Part shown: in pieces, positions 46,321 to 54,336 of the stretch
How positions within the stretch are numbered: position 1 is the first letter of the stretch
Layout: every line of letters begins with the position of its first letter
Assembly (NCBI GenBank): GCA_016401345.1
Contig: JAEACG010000008.1
Span: forward strand, 1-64,000
Reading direction: 5' to 3'
Length of the DNA: 64,000 nucleotides
From: Fictibacillus nanhaiensis
Lineage (GTDB): Bacteria > Bacillota > Bacilli > Bacillales > Fictibacillaceae
The notes under the pieces: model-generated
Seen by the model: only the letters and a program-made list of their open reading frames with translations
Databases searched by the model: none
What the model was told of the DNA's origin: nothing
Made by a program: the position numbers and the translations under genes

Positions 46321-46583
46321 GGAAAATTAGAAAAAAGGTAAAATATTGTTGTAGTCGAAACGGATATTCGATCCATTCAATTGAGGGATTTAAGTTCATT
46401 TATATTCTCTAATTTGCTCAAGTTATTGAGAAATAATCTTATGATATTTAAAAATAAGGAATACACTATGTCATAGAACTAATATTATTATCGGCAGTGC
46501 TAATGGAATCTTGAGTTAAATAGTCTAAATGGAAGACATCAAGGAACAAGTTTAGAAGTCTGGTGTAAATGAGAGCGTTATAC

Positions 46584-46620
46584 ACAAAAAAATACAGCTA
46601 GCTCTATTGAGCTAGCTGTA
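46584..46620 (-). terminator. Terminator of the sortase operon
   Basis: Perfect twelve-base arms TACAGCTAGCTC/GAGCTAGCTGTA with a 4-base loop, then seven T on the minus strand. Confidence 0.92.
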
Positions 46621-46630
46621 CATCTTCATA

Positions 46631-47257
46631 TTATTTCTTTTCACTTTTAATTAGATAAGCTACTAATACATAACGATCGGGAGCAGCACCCACAAAAGTA
46701 AAGGGATAACATGTACTTACCGTTAATGTTGCGCGAGGCATCGAAACGATCACTGAGCGGTCATCCTTATCCACAATACGTACTTTTCTAACTTTATACG
46801 TAAAAGTACCAGCAGTTGTCTCTACAACTAATAAGTCACCTTTACCCACTTCACCTAATTTGCGAAAGACTGTATCACGATGACCAGAAAGTACAGAATT
46901 GTCTTTTTCACCTGGCAGTACGCTGTCTGCAAAGTGTCCAACCCCTTTTTCTAGTTCATCTTCATTCGTACCATGATAGATAGGTAGAGCAGCATCTAGC
47001 TTCGGAATTCTTAACTCTCCCATCTGCTCTCCTATTTTTGGTCGTACTTCATATAATGGTAGATTACTTGTCTTTCCACTTTCTGTAGCACGATCTGTAG
47101 CCTGCACCTTTTCGTTAGTTTCGGTAAACGTTTTTTCTGAACCAAACTTGAACATCAGATATCCCTTTGTTAACTGATAGATGCTAGTTGAAGAGAACCA
47201 TAAACCGCCAAAAATCAATACAACTGAAAGGATAAGCAGGATCCATTTTTTTCTCAT
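46631..47257 (-). CDS. Class D sortase
   Basis: Membrane transpeptidase that anchors LPXTG-type proteins to the wall. It has 208 residues: an N-terminal membrane helix (about 5-24), then the beta-barrel with the catalytic triad visible as His in SVLSGHRDTVF, Cys in VSTCYPFTF and Arg in APDRYVLVAY. Size and motifs fit class D. The gene directly before it in the operon encodes an LPKTA protein, so that is the probable dedicated substrate. Confidence 0.93.
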   Translation of the reverse strand: MRKKWILLILSVVLIFGGLWFSSTSIYQLTKGYLMFKFGSEKTFTETNEKVQATDRATESGKTSNLPLYEVRPKIGEQMGELRIPKLDAALPIYHGTNEDELEKGVGHFADSVLPGEKDNSVLSGHRDTVFRKLGEVGKGDLLVVETTAGTFTYKVRKVRIVDKDDRSVIVSMPRATLTVSTCYPFTFVGAAPDRYVLVAYLIKSEKK

Positions 47258-47265
47258 ATCAATTC

Positions 47266-48297
47266 CTATTTTACTGAAATTGCACGACGTCTAACCCATA
47301 ATCCAAGAGCTAGCATTCCTGCCCCAAGAATCATGTAATCAGCATGGTATCCAGCTGTTTTTGGAAGCTTCGCACCATTAACTGTTTTCGCAGGTTTTTG
47401 AGGTTTTGCAGCTACAGGTGTTTCTTTGATCTCTTTCCCTGTATCTGTGATGATTTCAGAATCAAACATGTCAGCTGTAAGAATAAAATCAGCTAAAAAC
47501 TCTCCATCTACTGCACTATACAACTCTACTAAAACACTATAGCCTTTTAAATCATCCATAAAGATTAATTCTTTATAGCTAATAGACGTTTTATTTCCGT
47601 CTTTATCTAGGAGATAAATATCTCCATCGAGTTTCAAAATTTTCATTAACTCACTTGTTAAGTATAAAAGTTCTGAAACCTGATCATCTGTCAGTTCACT
47701 TACACTCTCGAAATCTTGGAAAGCCATCATGCGATTAGCAATTTCGTCTAATCTTTCTTCATTCTCAGACATACTTAACTCTTCATCAAGCATTTCTAAG
47801 TGAGCAACTAAACGCTCTATTTCATCGCCAGCTAAACCAAAAGTGTCGGCTAAGAAGCTTAGGAATTCTTCATCAAACAATTCTTCGTCTTCCCACTCAT
47901 AACCGATGTAGTCCATAACAGCGAAGTCAAGGTCATCTATATAAAGGTAGTTTTCTACAGAGTCCCCGTTTTCTTCTAATACTTTTACAACATCTGTTTC
48001 GTATTCTTCACTAAGTTGATCTACATTACTTAAGTCAGCTAAAATAACTTCACCTAAATATTCCTTCATCTCTTCGATTGATCCGAACTCATCTACACCA
48101 TCTTCAAGAAAGCTGTATGTATTTAAGTACTCATTAAAATCATCTGCTGTAAGTGTATCCCATCCCCGTTCTGTACTCACTTCTTTTAAATAAGTATCTA
48201 AATCTGTCTCGTCGATTGCTGCTGATGCTGGTGATGGTGACGCGAAAAACCCTAAAATCATTGCAAATGCTAAAACTAACCCTACCAACTTTTTCAC
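47266..48297 (-). CDS. Processed acidic surface protein with LPKTA sorting signal
   Basis: Sortase substrate of about 343 residues. Start GTG at 48297 has AGGAGG seven bases upstream and gives a clean signal peptide (MKKLVGLVLAFAMILGFF...ASA); a longer frame 20 codons 5' would spoil it. The mature part is extremely acidic (Asp/Glu-rich helices such as EWEDEELFDEEF) and resembles the family of processed acidic surface proteins. The C-terminus has LPKTAG, a hydrophobic stretch (MILGAGMLALGLW) and a basic tail (VRRRA). Cotranscribed with the sortase. Confidence 0.9.
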   Translation of the reverse strand: MKKLVGLVLAFAMILGFFASPSPASAAIDETDLDTYLKEVSTERGWDTLTADDFNEYLNTYSFLEDGVDEFGSIEEMKEYLGEVILADLSNVDQLSEEYETDVVKVLEENGDSVENYLYIDDLDFAVMDYIGYEWEDEELFDEEFLSFLADTFGLAGDEIERLVAHLEMLDEELSMSENEERLDEIANRMMAFQDFESVSELTDDQVSELLYLTSELMKILKLDGDIYLLDKDGNKTSISYKELIFMDDLKGYSVLVELYSAVDGEFLADFILTADMFDSEIITDTGKEIKETPVAAKPQKPAKTVNGAKLPKTAGYHADYMILGAGMLALGLWVRRRAISVK

Positions 48298-48423
48298 GCA
48301 ATAGCCTCCTGCCAAAATATGTTTATATTTTACTAATATAGTATAATTCGTAGGCACAAAATAATATATATAATATTGTAGACAAATTTCGACATACCGT
48401 TATTTTAAAGGGTTTAACTGGGT

Positions 48424-49089
48424 TTAATTAGGACTTTTATACGTAGTTTCTTTATTTATTTTAAACAACTGTTTAAAAGTATGGATGTCTTTCATATAAT
48501 GGTCTGGTTCATCCTTAAAGGTAGATGATTGAATAGTGGGCAGCCAATGAACACCAACCGTCACTACTTCAGCGGCTTTCCCTGCAGCAATATCCGCATC
48601 ACTATCTCCAATAAAAGCTGCATCATCTTTAGATACACCTAACATTTCTATAGCTTTTAAAATACCCTCTGGATGTGGTTTAGGCTGATCTACATCATCA
48701 CCTGAAATAAACACATCAAAATATTTCTTCATATTTAATTTTTCTAATGAAAGTTCTAAACTTCTTTTTGCTTTACCTGTAACGATTCCTAACAAATATC
48801 CGTCTTCTTTTAAGAGGGATAGAAAATCATGCATCTGTTTGTTGTTGTCAACTAACTCTTCATGCTTTTCTTCATAGTGTAAGTAATATCTTTCAATGGC
48901 TTCATCTGTATTCGGATGAGTTAGATTTTCGCGAATAATTCCTGTTTCAGACGGACCAAACATACTAATTATGTCCTTTTCCGTAACGTCTTTTTGGTCA
49001 TATTCCTTAAAAACTGACTGAAAGGCATAAAAACAAACAGGTAATGTATCTGCCACTGTTCCATCAAAATCAAAAATAAATGCTTTCAT
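48424..49089 (-). CDS. HAD-family phosphatase (PpaX/Gph-like)
   Basis: HAD hydrolase with cap domain, 221 residues. Motif I is FDFDGTVADT (nucleophile and acid/base Asp), motif II IVTGK, motif III lysine in QPKPHPEG, motif IV FIGDSDADI. Substrate could be phosphoglycolate or pyrophosphate; the family is broad. Start MKAFIFDFDG follows GGGGAA; an ATG four codons earlier is also possible. It is monocistronic. Confidence 0.88.
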   Translation of the reverse strand: MKAFIFDFDGTVADTLPVCFYAFQSVFKEYDQKDVTEKDIISMFGPSETGIIRENLTHPNTDEAIERYYLHYEEKHEELVDNNKQMHDFLSLLKEDGYLLGIVTGKAKRSLELSLEKLNMKKYFDVFISGDDVDQPKPHPEGILKAIEMLGVSKDDAAFIGDSDADIAAGKAAEVVTVGVHWLPTIQSSTFKDEPDHYMKDIHTFKQLFKINKETTYKSPN

Positions 49090-49349
49090 AAAATTCCCCA
49101 CTGCTTTCCCTATAGATTTGTAATTTTATTCATATTTCGCACTTTTCCGAAGAAATCCTTTAAGCTTGTTACAACATGCTTTAACTGGTTTCTAAATTTC
49201 CACAATGGGTATTGTAAAAATTGTCGAGAATAAACATATGTTCACTTGTTTTTTAAAGGGTTAAGCGTTACATTGTATATAGTAAATTTTTCAACATGTC
49301 AACGCATTTCTTCCAGAACATAGTTTTCAAGATAAGGAGAAATTAATGA

Positions 49350-50699
49350 ATGAACAAAATTGAATCACCAACACAAAAGATAACAGTTCTTTTAACAGAT
49401 CTTGTTCTCATTACGCTTTCGTATTTCATAGCCCTGTTACTAAGAAGACCCGATCTTGAGGTTCGAAACTGGGACGCATCTTTAGCTGTCCTGCCTTGGA
49501 TTCTCGTTGTAAGTCTATTTTTCTTAGCTGCTTATGAAATGTACTCGTTTCACCGTAAGACCATTTGGGATATCTACAGCAATATTTTCATCGTAACCAC
49601 CTTTATCATGTTCTTTACGATGGCAGCATCGTTCATGTTCCGTGCGTTCGCCTTACCGCGTTCCGTTATCTTACTCGCATACTTGTTATCAATCGTTCTA
49701 TTAATCTCGTTTAAATTAATACTAGTGAATACATCACGTAAAAGTAATGAAGGAACAGTACTTTTTGTTACAAGAGAAGCTACAGATGAATTAAAATATC
49801 TCTATCCTTCATTAAACAACATGTCTGTAAAAACAATCAGTCCGGATTCTCCATTTGATGATGTAGCTGAAGCTCTCTCATCCGCTGATTGCTTAATGAT
49901 CGGCCCAGATTGCCCAGAAGAAACAAAATCCAAACTCATTTTTTATTCAATGAAAAATGATAAATTGGTTTATGTTGTACCATCTTTGTATGACTTACTT
50001 GTTTCTAAATCAGTGATTACATCACTTGATGATACGATGATTGTTGGTGTTAAGCCTTTCGGACTTACATTTGATCAACTATTAGTGAAGCGCGTGTTTG
50101 ATATCACCTTGTCACTCATCATGCTGATTGTTCTATCTCCTCTTTTCTTACTAGCAGCTATTGCCATTAAGATAGAGGAACCAAAAGGGACGATCTTCTA
50201 CAAACAAGAAAGAGCTGGAAGACATAATCGTCCATTCATGATCTACAAGTTCCGATCAATGGTTATGAATGCAGAAGCATTAACTGGCCCTACTCTAGCT
50301 GAACAGAACGATAACCGTATCACAAGAGCTGGTAGATTCCTACGTGCAACACGTATTGATGAACTGCCACAATTAATTAACGTCCTAGCAGGACACATGT
50401 CTATCATTGGACCACGTCCTGAGCGTGAGTTTTTCATTCAGCAGTTCACGAAAAGCAACAAATCATACCAATACCGTAATACAGTTAAACCAGGAATTAC
50501 AGGTTACGCTCAAATTATGGGTAAATATACAACTGACGTTGAAAACAAACTTCGCTTTGATTTGTATTACATCAGAAACTATTCGTTTTGGATGGATCTA
50601 GTGATTCTGCTACGTACGATTAACGTAGTACTTGATAAGACGAAAGCAGAAGGTGGAGCAACAAAACCGGCTAAAGAAACAAAAACTATACAAATGTAA
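49350..50699 (+). CDS. Polyprenyl glycosylphosphotransferase (WbaP/exopolysaccharide type)
   Basis: Large initiating sugar-1-phosphate transferase of 449 residues. The N-terminal half has four to five membrane helices and a CoA-binding-like domain (about 120-235); the C-terminal catalytic half has KRVFDITLSLIMLIVLSPLFL, KFRSMVMNAEA, TRIDELPQLINVL and GPRPEREFF, then KPGITGYAQIMG. It is the third phosphoglycosyltransferase in the window, after TagO and the 226-residue enzyme. No glycosyltransferases lie beside it, so its polymer is not clear. Confidence 0.92.
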   Translation: MNKIESPTQKITVLLTDLVLITLSYFIALLLRRPDLEVRNWDASLAVLPWILVVSLFFLAAYEMYSFHRKTIWDIYSNIFIVTTFIMFFTMAASFMFRAFALPRSVILLAYLLSIVLLISFKLILVNTSRKSNEGTVLFVTREATDELKYLYPSLNNMSVKTISPDSPFDDVAEALSSADCLMIGPDCPEETKSKLIFYSMKNDKLVYVVPSLYDLLVSKSVITSLDDTMIVGVKPFGLTFDQLLVKRVFDITLSLIMLIVLSPLFLLAAIAIKIEEPKGTIFYKQERAGRHNRPFMIYKFRSMVMNAEALTGPTLAEQNDNRITRAGRFLRATRIDELPQLINVLAGHMSIIGPRPEREFFIQQFTKSNKSYQYRNTVKPGITGYAQIMGKYTTDVENKLRFDLYYIRNYSFWMDLVILLRTINVVLDKTKAEGGATKPAKETKTIQM

Positions 50700-50702
50700 T
50701 AG

Positions 50703-50733
50703 TAAAGGACAGGAGAATACTCCTGTCCTTTTT
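50703..50733 (+). terminator. Terminator of the glycosylphosphotransferase gene
   Basis: AAAGGACAGGAG/CTCCTGTCCTTT arms with a 4-base loop and a T-run. Confidence 0.9.
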
Positions 50734-50847
50734 CTATGTTTTGGATATTACGGTAGAATATAATCATCATTCCCTATTGATGAAAATATTGTCAAATATT
50801 ACGATATAAGAGTGAAACAGATCGAATTTTCTTTAGGGAGGAAAAAA

Positions 50848-51753
50848 ATGAAATTTGTTTTAAAAAGTCTTGTCCTTTTTTGTATGGTTTTCACTGCGAT
50901 TGCCTTCACTCATGCAGACGATGCATCTGCAGCAGCCTCAATTAATAAAACATACTATGTAAAAGGTGATGTTGTTAACATTCGTTCTGGAACGGGAACA
51001 AATTATCCAACCGTTACACAAGTAAAATACGGAACAAAGCTACAAGCTTTTCAATACGCATATAACAGCAAAAAAGAAGTCTGGTACCACGTTACTTTGC
51101 CTAATGGGCAGAAGGGATGGATCGCAAGCTGGCTGATCATGTCAACCGCACCTGCTTTTACTCCTATTAACGCTCCACTTATATCTCAAATGCCTGAGCT
51201 TCCAAGAGGATGTGAGGTTACAAGTCTTGCGATGATGCTTCATCATGCAGGTAAAAAAGTGAGTAAGATGACTCTTGCCTATGAAGTGAAAGAAGATCCA
51301 ACACCCTATCGTAAAGTCGATGGTAAAGTCTATTTCGGAAACCCTAACGTTGGTTTTGTAGGAAATATGTATACGTATAATAAGCCTGGTTACGGTGTGT
51401 ATAACAAACCCGTTGAAAGCCTAGCTAGACAATACCTTGGAAGCCGCGTCGTAAACCTATCTGGTCAATCCTTTACAGAGGTCAAAAAACAACTCGATAA
51501 GAAAAAACCAGTGTGGGTCATAGCAAATTCATGGTTCACAAAGCTTCCGGAATCACAGTTTACATACTTTTACACACCACAAGGTAAGATTAAAGTGACG
51601 TACCGTGAGCATTCTGTACTTGTAACAGGTTATAGGGGTGGGTATGTTTATTTTAACGATCCACTTTCAAACCAAAAGAATAGAAAGCTTCGATTAAACA
51701 ATTTCATTGCCGCTTGGGAACAGATGGGTAAACAAGCGATTAGTTATAACTAA
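50848..51753 (+). CDS. Secreted SH3b-C39-like peptidase
   Basis: Exported protein of 301 residues. The start MKFVLKSLVLF is set by GGGAGG six bases upstream; 12 codons earlier the frame is open but lacks a site. Signal peptide ends near DASAA. An SH3b domain follows (about 30-100, VNIRSGTGTNYPTV, GWIASWL), then a C39_2-type papain-like domain with Cys in LPRGCEVTSLAMML, His in EHSVLVTGY and the NDPL motif. It could cut or bind peptidoglycan-linked peptides. It stands alone between the transferase and the Pel locus. Confidence 0.87.
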   Translation: MKFVLKSLVLFCMVFTAIAFTHADDASAAASINKTYYVKGDVVNIRSGTGTNYPTVTQVKYGTKLQAFQYAYNSKKEVWYHVTLPNGQKGWIASWLIMSTAPAFTPINAPLISQMPELPRGCEVTSLAMMLHHAGKKVSKMTLAYEVKEDPTPYRKVDGKVYFGNPNVGFVGNMYTYNKPGYGVYNKPVESLARQYLGSRVVNLSGQSFTEVKKQLDKKKPVWVIANSWFTKLPESQFTYFYTPQGKIKVTYREHSVLVTGYRGGYVYFNDPLSNQKNRKLRLNNFIAAWEQMGKQAISYN

Positions 51754-51763
51754 ACAAATACAG

Positions 51764-51799
51764 AAAAAAGCCAGCGTATCTTGCAACGCTGGCTTTTCT
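51764..51799. terminator. Bidirectional terminator
   Basis: AAAAAGCCAGCG/CGCTGGCTTTTC arms with a 10-base loop between converging genes. Confidence 0.9.
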
Positions 51800-51858
51800 T
51801 CCATTAAGCTTAATATAGGAAGCAATCATTTTATTGGTTTCATGTTATCGTTGATGAT

Positions 51859-52697
51859 TTAAAATACATCATACGATTTCTTATCATGATAGTGTAAAAA
51901 GTTAAATTTTTCTGCGTAATTTTTGCTTTTACGTTCCAACTTTGTAGACACCGTCATAATTTGAGTTTTTCCCATTTGTTGTATCTTTTTCAACTTACTA
52001 ATCTGATTCTGAGCCCACTCATCTGTTGAAACTTCATTGTAATCAAAACCTTCCCACATGAAACCATCCATATACATGTGAGTATGCTGGATAGTTTCCA
52101 TACCCCAATTCTGTACCATTAGGAGATTCGGAAATTTTCGATCACTCTTATCTAAAAAAGCAAGAAGTCCACCTAATTGCTTTTTATATATAGCAGCGTT
52201 ATTCTCCAAATGTTCGTTGTCAATATTCCCAACGGTATCAAAGAAAACACCATTCATTCCTTTTGAATTAACTTGTCTTTCCATTTCATCCATTAAGACT
52301 TTATGATAGTGAACACTCGCTATATCCATCAGATAAGAATCCCATTGCTCATAATGAACTCTAGCACCACTTCTTTTGAAATAGTCACTATCAGCTAGAA
52401 GTTCCAATCTTTGTTTGTTCCACGTCGGTGTTTCCATAACACTAATATAACCAAGAACAATCGTGCCATTTTGTTGAAGATATTGAATCTGCTCTTTTGT
52501 GTATAGCTGTGGTTCGATCACAACTAAATCGTAACTTCTTAACTTCTTAAGAATGCGATCTGTTGGTGCCGAATAATAAATCTTGTAATTTTTGACCTGT
52601 TGCAACGTACTTTGTCCACTTTGAGCGGAACTGTGTTTAGGAAGTAATGAAAAAAAACAAAAGTAAAGATTGCCATGATTAATAACCACTTTTTCAT
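51859..52697 (-). pseudogene. PelA-hydrolase-like (GH114/TM1410) gene, signal peptide frame broken at T8 tract
   Basis: Glycoside hydrolase-like protein of the PelA/GH114 type: a TIM barrel with YYSAPTDRILKKLRSYDLVVIEP near the start, LGYISVMETPTW, MDIASVHYH, MNGVFFDTVGNID and DGFMWEGFDYNEV (acidic catalytic candidates). ATG at 52697 has GGGGG eight bases upstream and starts a signal peptide (MKKWLLIMAIFTFVFF), but that frame stops matching at a run of eight T (52650-52657 on the plus strand as A). Adding one T joins it in frame to SLLPKHSSAQSGQS and gives a 279-residue secreted enzyme. As read, the hydrolase frame starts only from GTG at 52689, within the same region, with a poor leader. Follows a cyclic-di-GMP-I riboswitch. 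Either a phase-variable tract or a sequence error. Confidence 0.82.
52650..52657 (-). other. Homopolymer T8 tract at the signal peptide/hydrolase junction
   Basis: Eight T on the coding strand near codon 16 of the hydrolase gene. One more T would bring signal peptide and enzyme into one frame. Such tracts can change length by slippage. Confidence 0.8.
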
Positions 52698-52705
52698 AAA
52701 AAATT

Positions 52706-52724
52706 CCCCCGATTCATACGAGGG
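52706..52724 (-). promoter_or_regulatory. Expression-platform hairpin covering the hydrolase ribosome site
   Basis: CCCTCG pairs with CGGGGG (one G-U) around a 7-base loop; the GGGGG arm is also the ribosome binding site of ATG 52697, and AATTTTTT follows. It could act by hiding the ribosome site or as a terminator. Its 5' arm touches the closing P1 strand of the riboswitch, so the two can compete. Confidence 0.75.
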
Positions 52725-52818
52725 ATGGGTTGGTTTCGCGGACTGGCAATCTTTATTCTATTGTTAGAATCGAAGACCCATATCTTTGCGTCCTTGGTTT
52801 TCACCAAGTTTGCCCATC
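52724..52818 (-). ncRNA. Cyclic-di-GMP-I (GEMM-I) riboswitch
   Basis: Minus-strand aptamer in the 187-base space between pelG and the hydrolase gene. P1 closes by GATGGG (52813-52818) with CCCATC (52724-52729). GGGCAAAC is followed by a TTGGT-GAAA-ACCAA hairpin (GNRA tetraloop) and the hallmark GGACGCAAAG, then the second stem with a receptor-like region and GCCA. These match the GEMM-I consensus, so c-di-GMP should control the gene after it. Not found upstream of pelD. Confidence 0.92.
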
Positions 52819-52884
52819 ACCACAGTATTAAATTAATTATTTCCATTTTATAGGTTTTGAATTCAAAAAACAATAGTTGAATAT

Positions 52885-54336
52885 CTAGTTTTTAGAAAGA
52901 TTGGAAATAAATCTTTCTAAAGAATTTTGATAATGTTTAGGATCTCTTTTTGTGAAAATATGAAAATCAGCTTCGCCTACATATGATATTAATCGAAGGC
53001 CACCAAATGTAAAAGAAAACGAAGCCCCCACAGCTATTCCTACTCCATACCAATCAAAACCAAGCGGGAGCAACAATAGAGTGAGTACAAAAGTTATGAT
53101 GAAAAATATGAAAGTAGTTATACAAGCTCCTCTTCGATCATCGAAGTATAGATGAAGAAGTGATAGTGTTAAAACAAGACTAATTGAAAAGACAGCTACT
53201 AGTGTAATCGGCATTAATTCAAAGAAATCAGCACTCCACTCGAACCACGTAACAAACCGAGGCAGCAATAAGAGGACAAGTAGAGTAAATAACCCTTGCG
53301 TTCTGATAAGACGAATCACTTCTTCTTTTAAGACTCTAATCATCACTTTCTTACTTTCTTGTATTTGATCTAAACTTCCACCTTCATTCACAAAGCCGTA
53401 AAACGTCCAATATTTTTTATAAAACCTTGTTTCTATAGAAACTATAAATGTCATCATCGTAGGAATAATAGTCAAGAAGGACCAAAATAGAGCTGTATCA
53501 TAATCAGGGTGATAACGAAATGTATGTAGAACATTCACCGATCCCTCACTAAACCAAATAATCCAGTTACTGACCCAAAGCCCTAAACTATAAAAGACCC
53601 CTGTTAATAGTAAGTCAGGGTATTTATAGGTATACCTTACAAACCCCCATTGATTATGTAAGGGACGGTCTGGAAAACTGATAAATAGATGGTATAAAAG
53701 CCAAAGAAGTGTAACAAGCATCCCGAATGTAAAAATACCTAGCATGAGGGCGGCTCCTTTTATAACGGGAAGAGAACGTACAAGGTCTCCTATTGGCAAC
53801 ACCCAAAAGACAACTACTGTTATTAGTCCCCCGAAAAAAAAGGCGTACACAATATTCATATATTCCTTTGTCGCTGTGCTATATAAAAATAGTACCCAAA
53901 TGAGGTTCATAACTAAAAATAATATTAAGACTAGCCAGTCGTACCAAAATGGTATGGGAGTTAGTAAAGCAAATGGAAGCCATAAAATAAGAGCTAAACC
54001 ACATGTCACTTTTGCCAATCCAACACTTGTTGCAGCAACATCTTCAATTTTCCCAGCATAGAACAGGTCTGCTATGTATCTTGTTACCACGAGCTGAAGT
54101 GAAAAATAAATCACTTGTGAAAAAATAAAGGTGTATGAGATCGAAACGACAAACAATTCCCTCGTACGAAGATCTATATTATAATAATTCATTCCCCACT
54201 GAAGAAAAGTTAGAACAGCAATGGTGATCAACCACGGTCCTGAGGTTAGAAGGATGGTAAAACCATATGCCTTCGCTCGGCTAGAAAAGTAATCCTCTTG
54301 AAACATTTTTTGAAGTTGAAATCCTATTCCTGCCAT
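52885..54336 (-). CDS. pelG: Pel polysaccharide transporter PelG
   Basis: Inner-membrane protein of 483 residues with about 12 membrane helices, of the PelG family (MAGIGFQLQKMFQEDYFSSRAKAYGFTILL... is typical in its first part). With PelD, PelE and PelF it makes and exports the GalNAc-rich Pel polymer. It overlaps the end of pelF by 13 bases. Confidence 0.92.
   Translation of the reverse strand: MAGIGFQLQKMFQEDYFSSRAKAYGFTILLTSGPWLITIAVLTFLQWGMNYYNIDLRTRELFVVSISYTFIFSQVIYFSLQLVVTRYIADLFYAGKIEDVAATSVGLAKVTCGLALILWLPFALLTPIPFWYDWLVLILFLVMNLIWVLFLYSTATKEYMNIVYAFFFGGLITVVVFWVLPIGDLVRSLPVIKGAALMLGIFTFGMLVTLLWLLYHLFISFPDRPLHNQWGFVRYTYKYPDLLLTGVFYSLGLWVSNWIIWFSEGSVNVLHTFRYHPDYDTALFWSFLTIIPTMMTFIVSIETRFYKKYWTFYGFVNEGGSLDQIQESKKVMIRVLKEEVIRLIRTQGLFTLLVLLLLPRFVTWFEWSADFFELMPITLVAVFSISLVLTLSLLHLYFDDRRGACITTFIFFIITFVLTLLLLPLGFDWYGVGIAVGASFSFTFGGLRLISYVGEADFHIFTKRDPKHYQNSLERFISNLSKN

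Larger units (their letters stand above)
46247..46630. other. 384-base intergenic region
   Basis: AT-rich. It contains the promoter of the SpoIID-like gene (46292-46320) and the sortase terminator (46584-46620). Between 46325 and 46580 I see no gene, repeat or clear hairpin. Confidence 0.7.
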
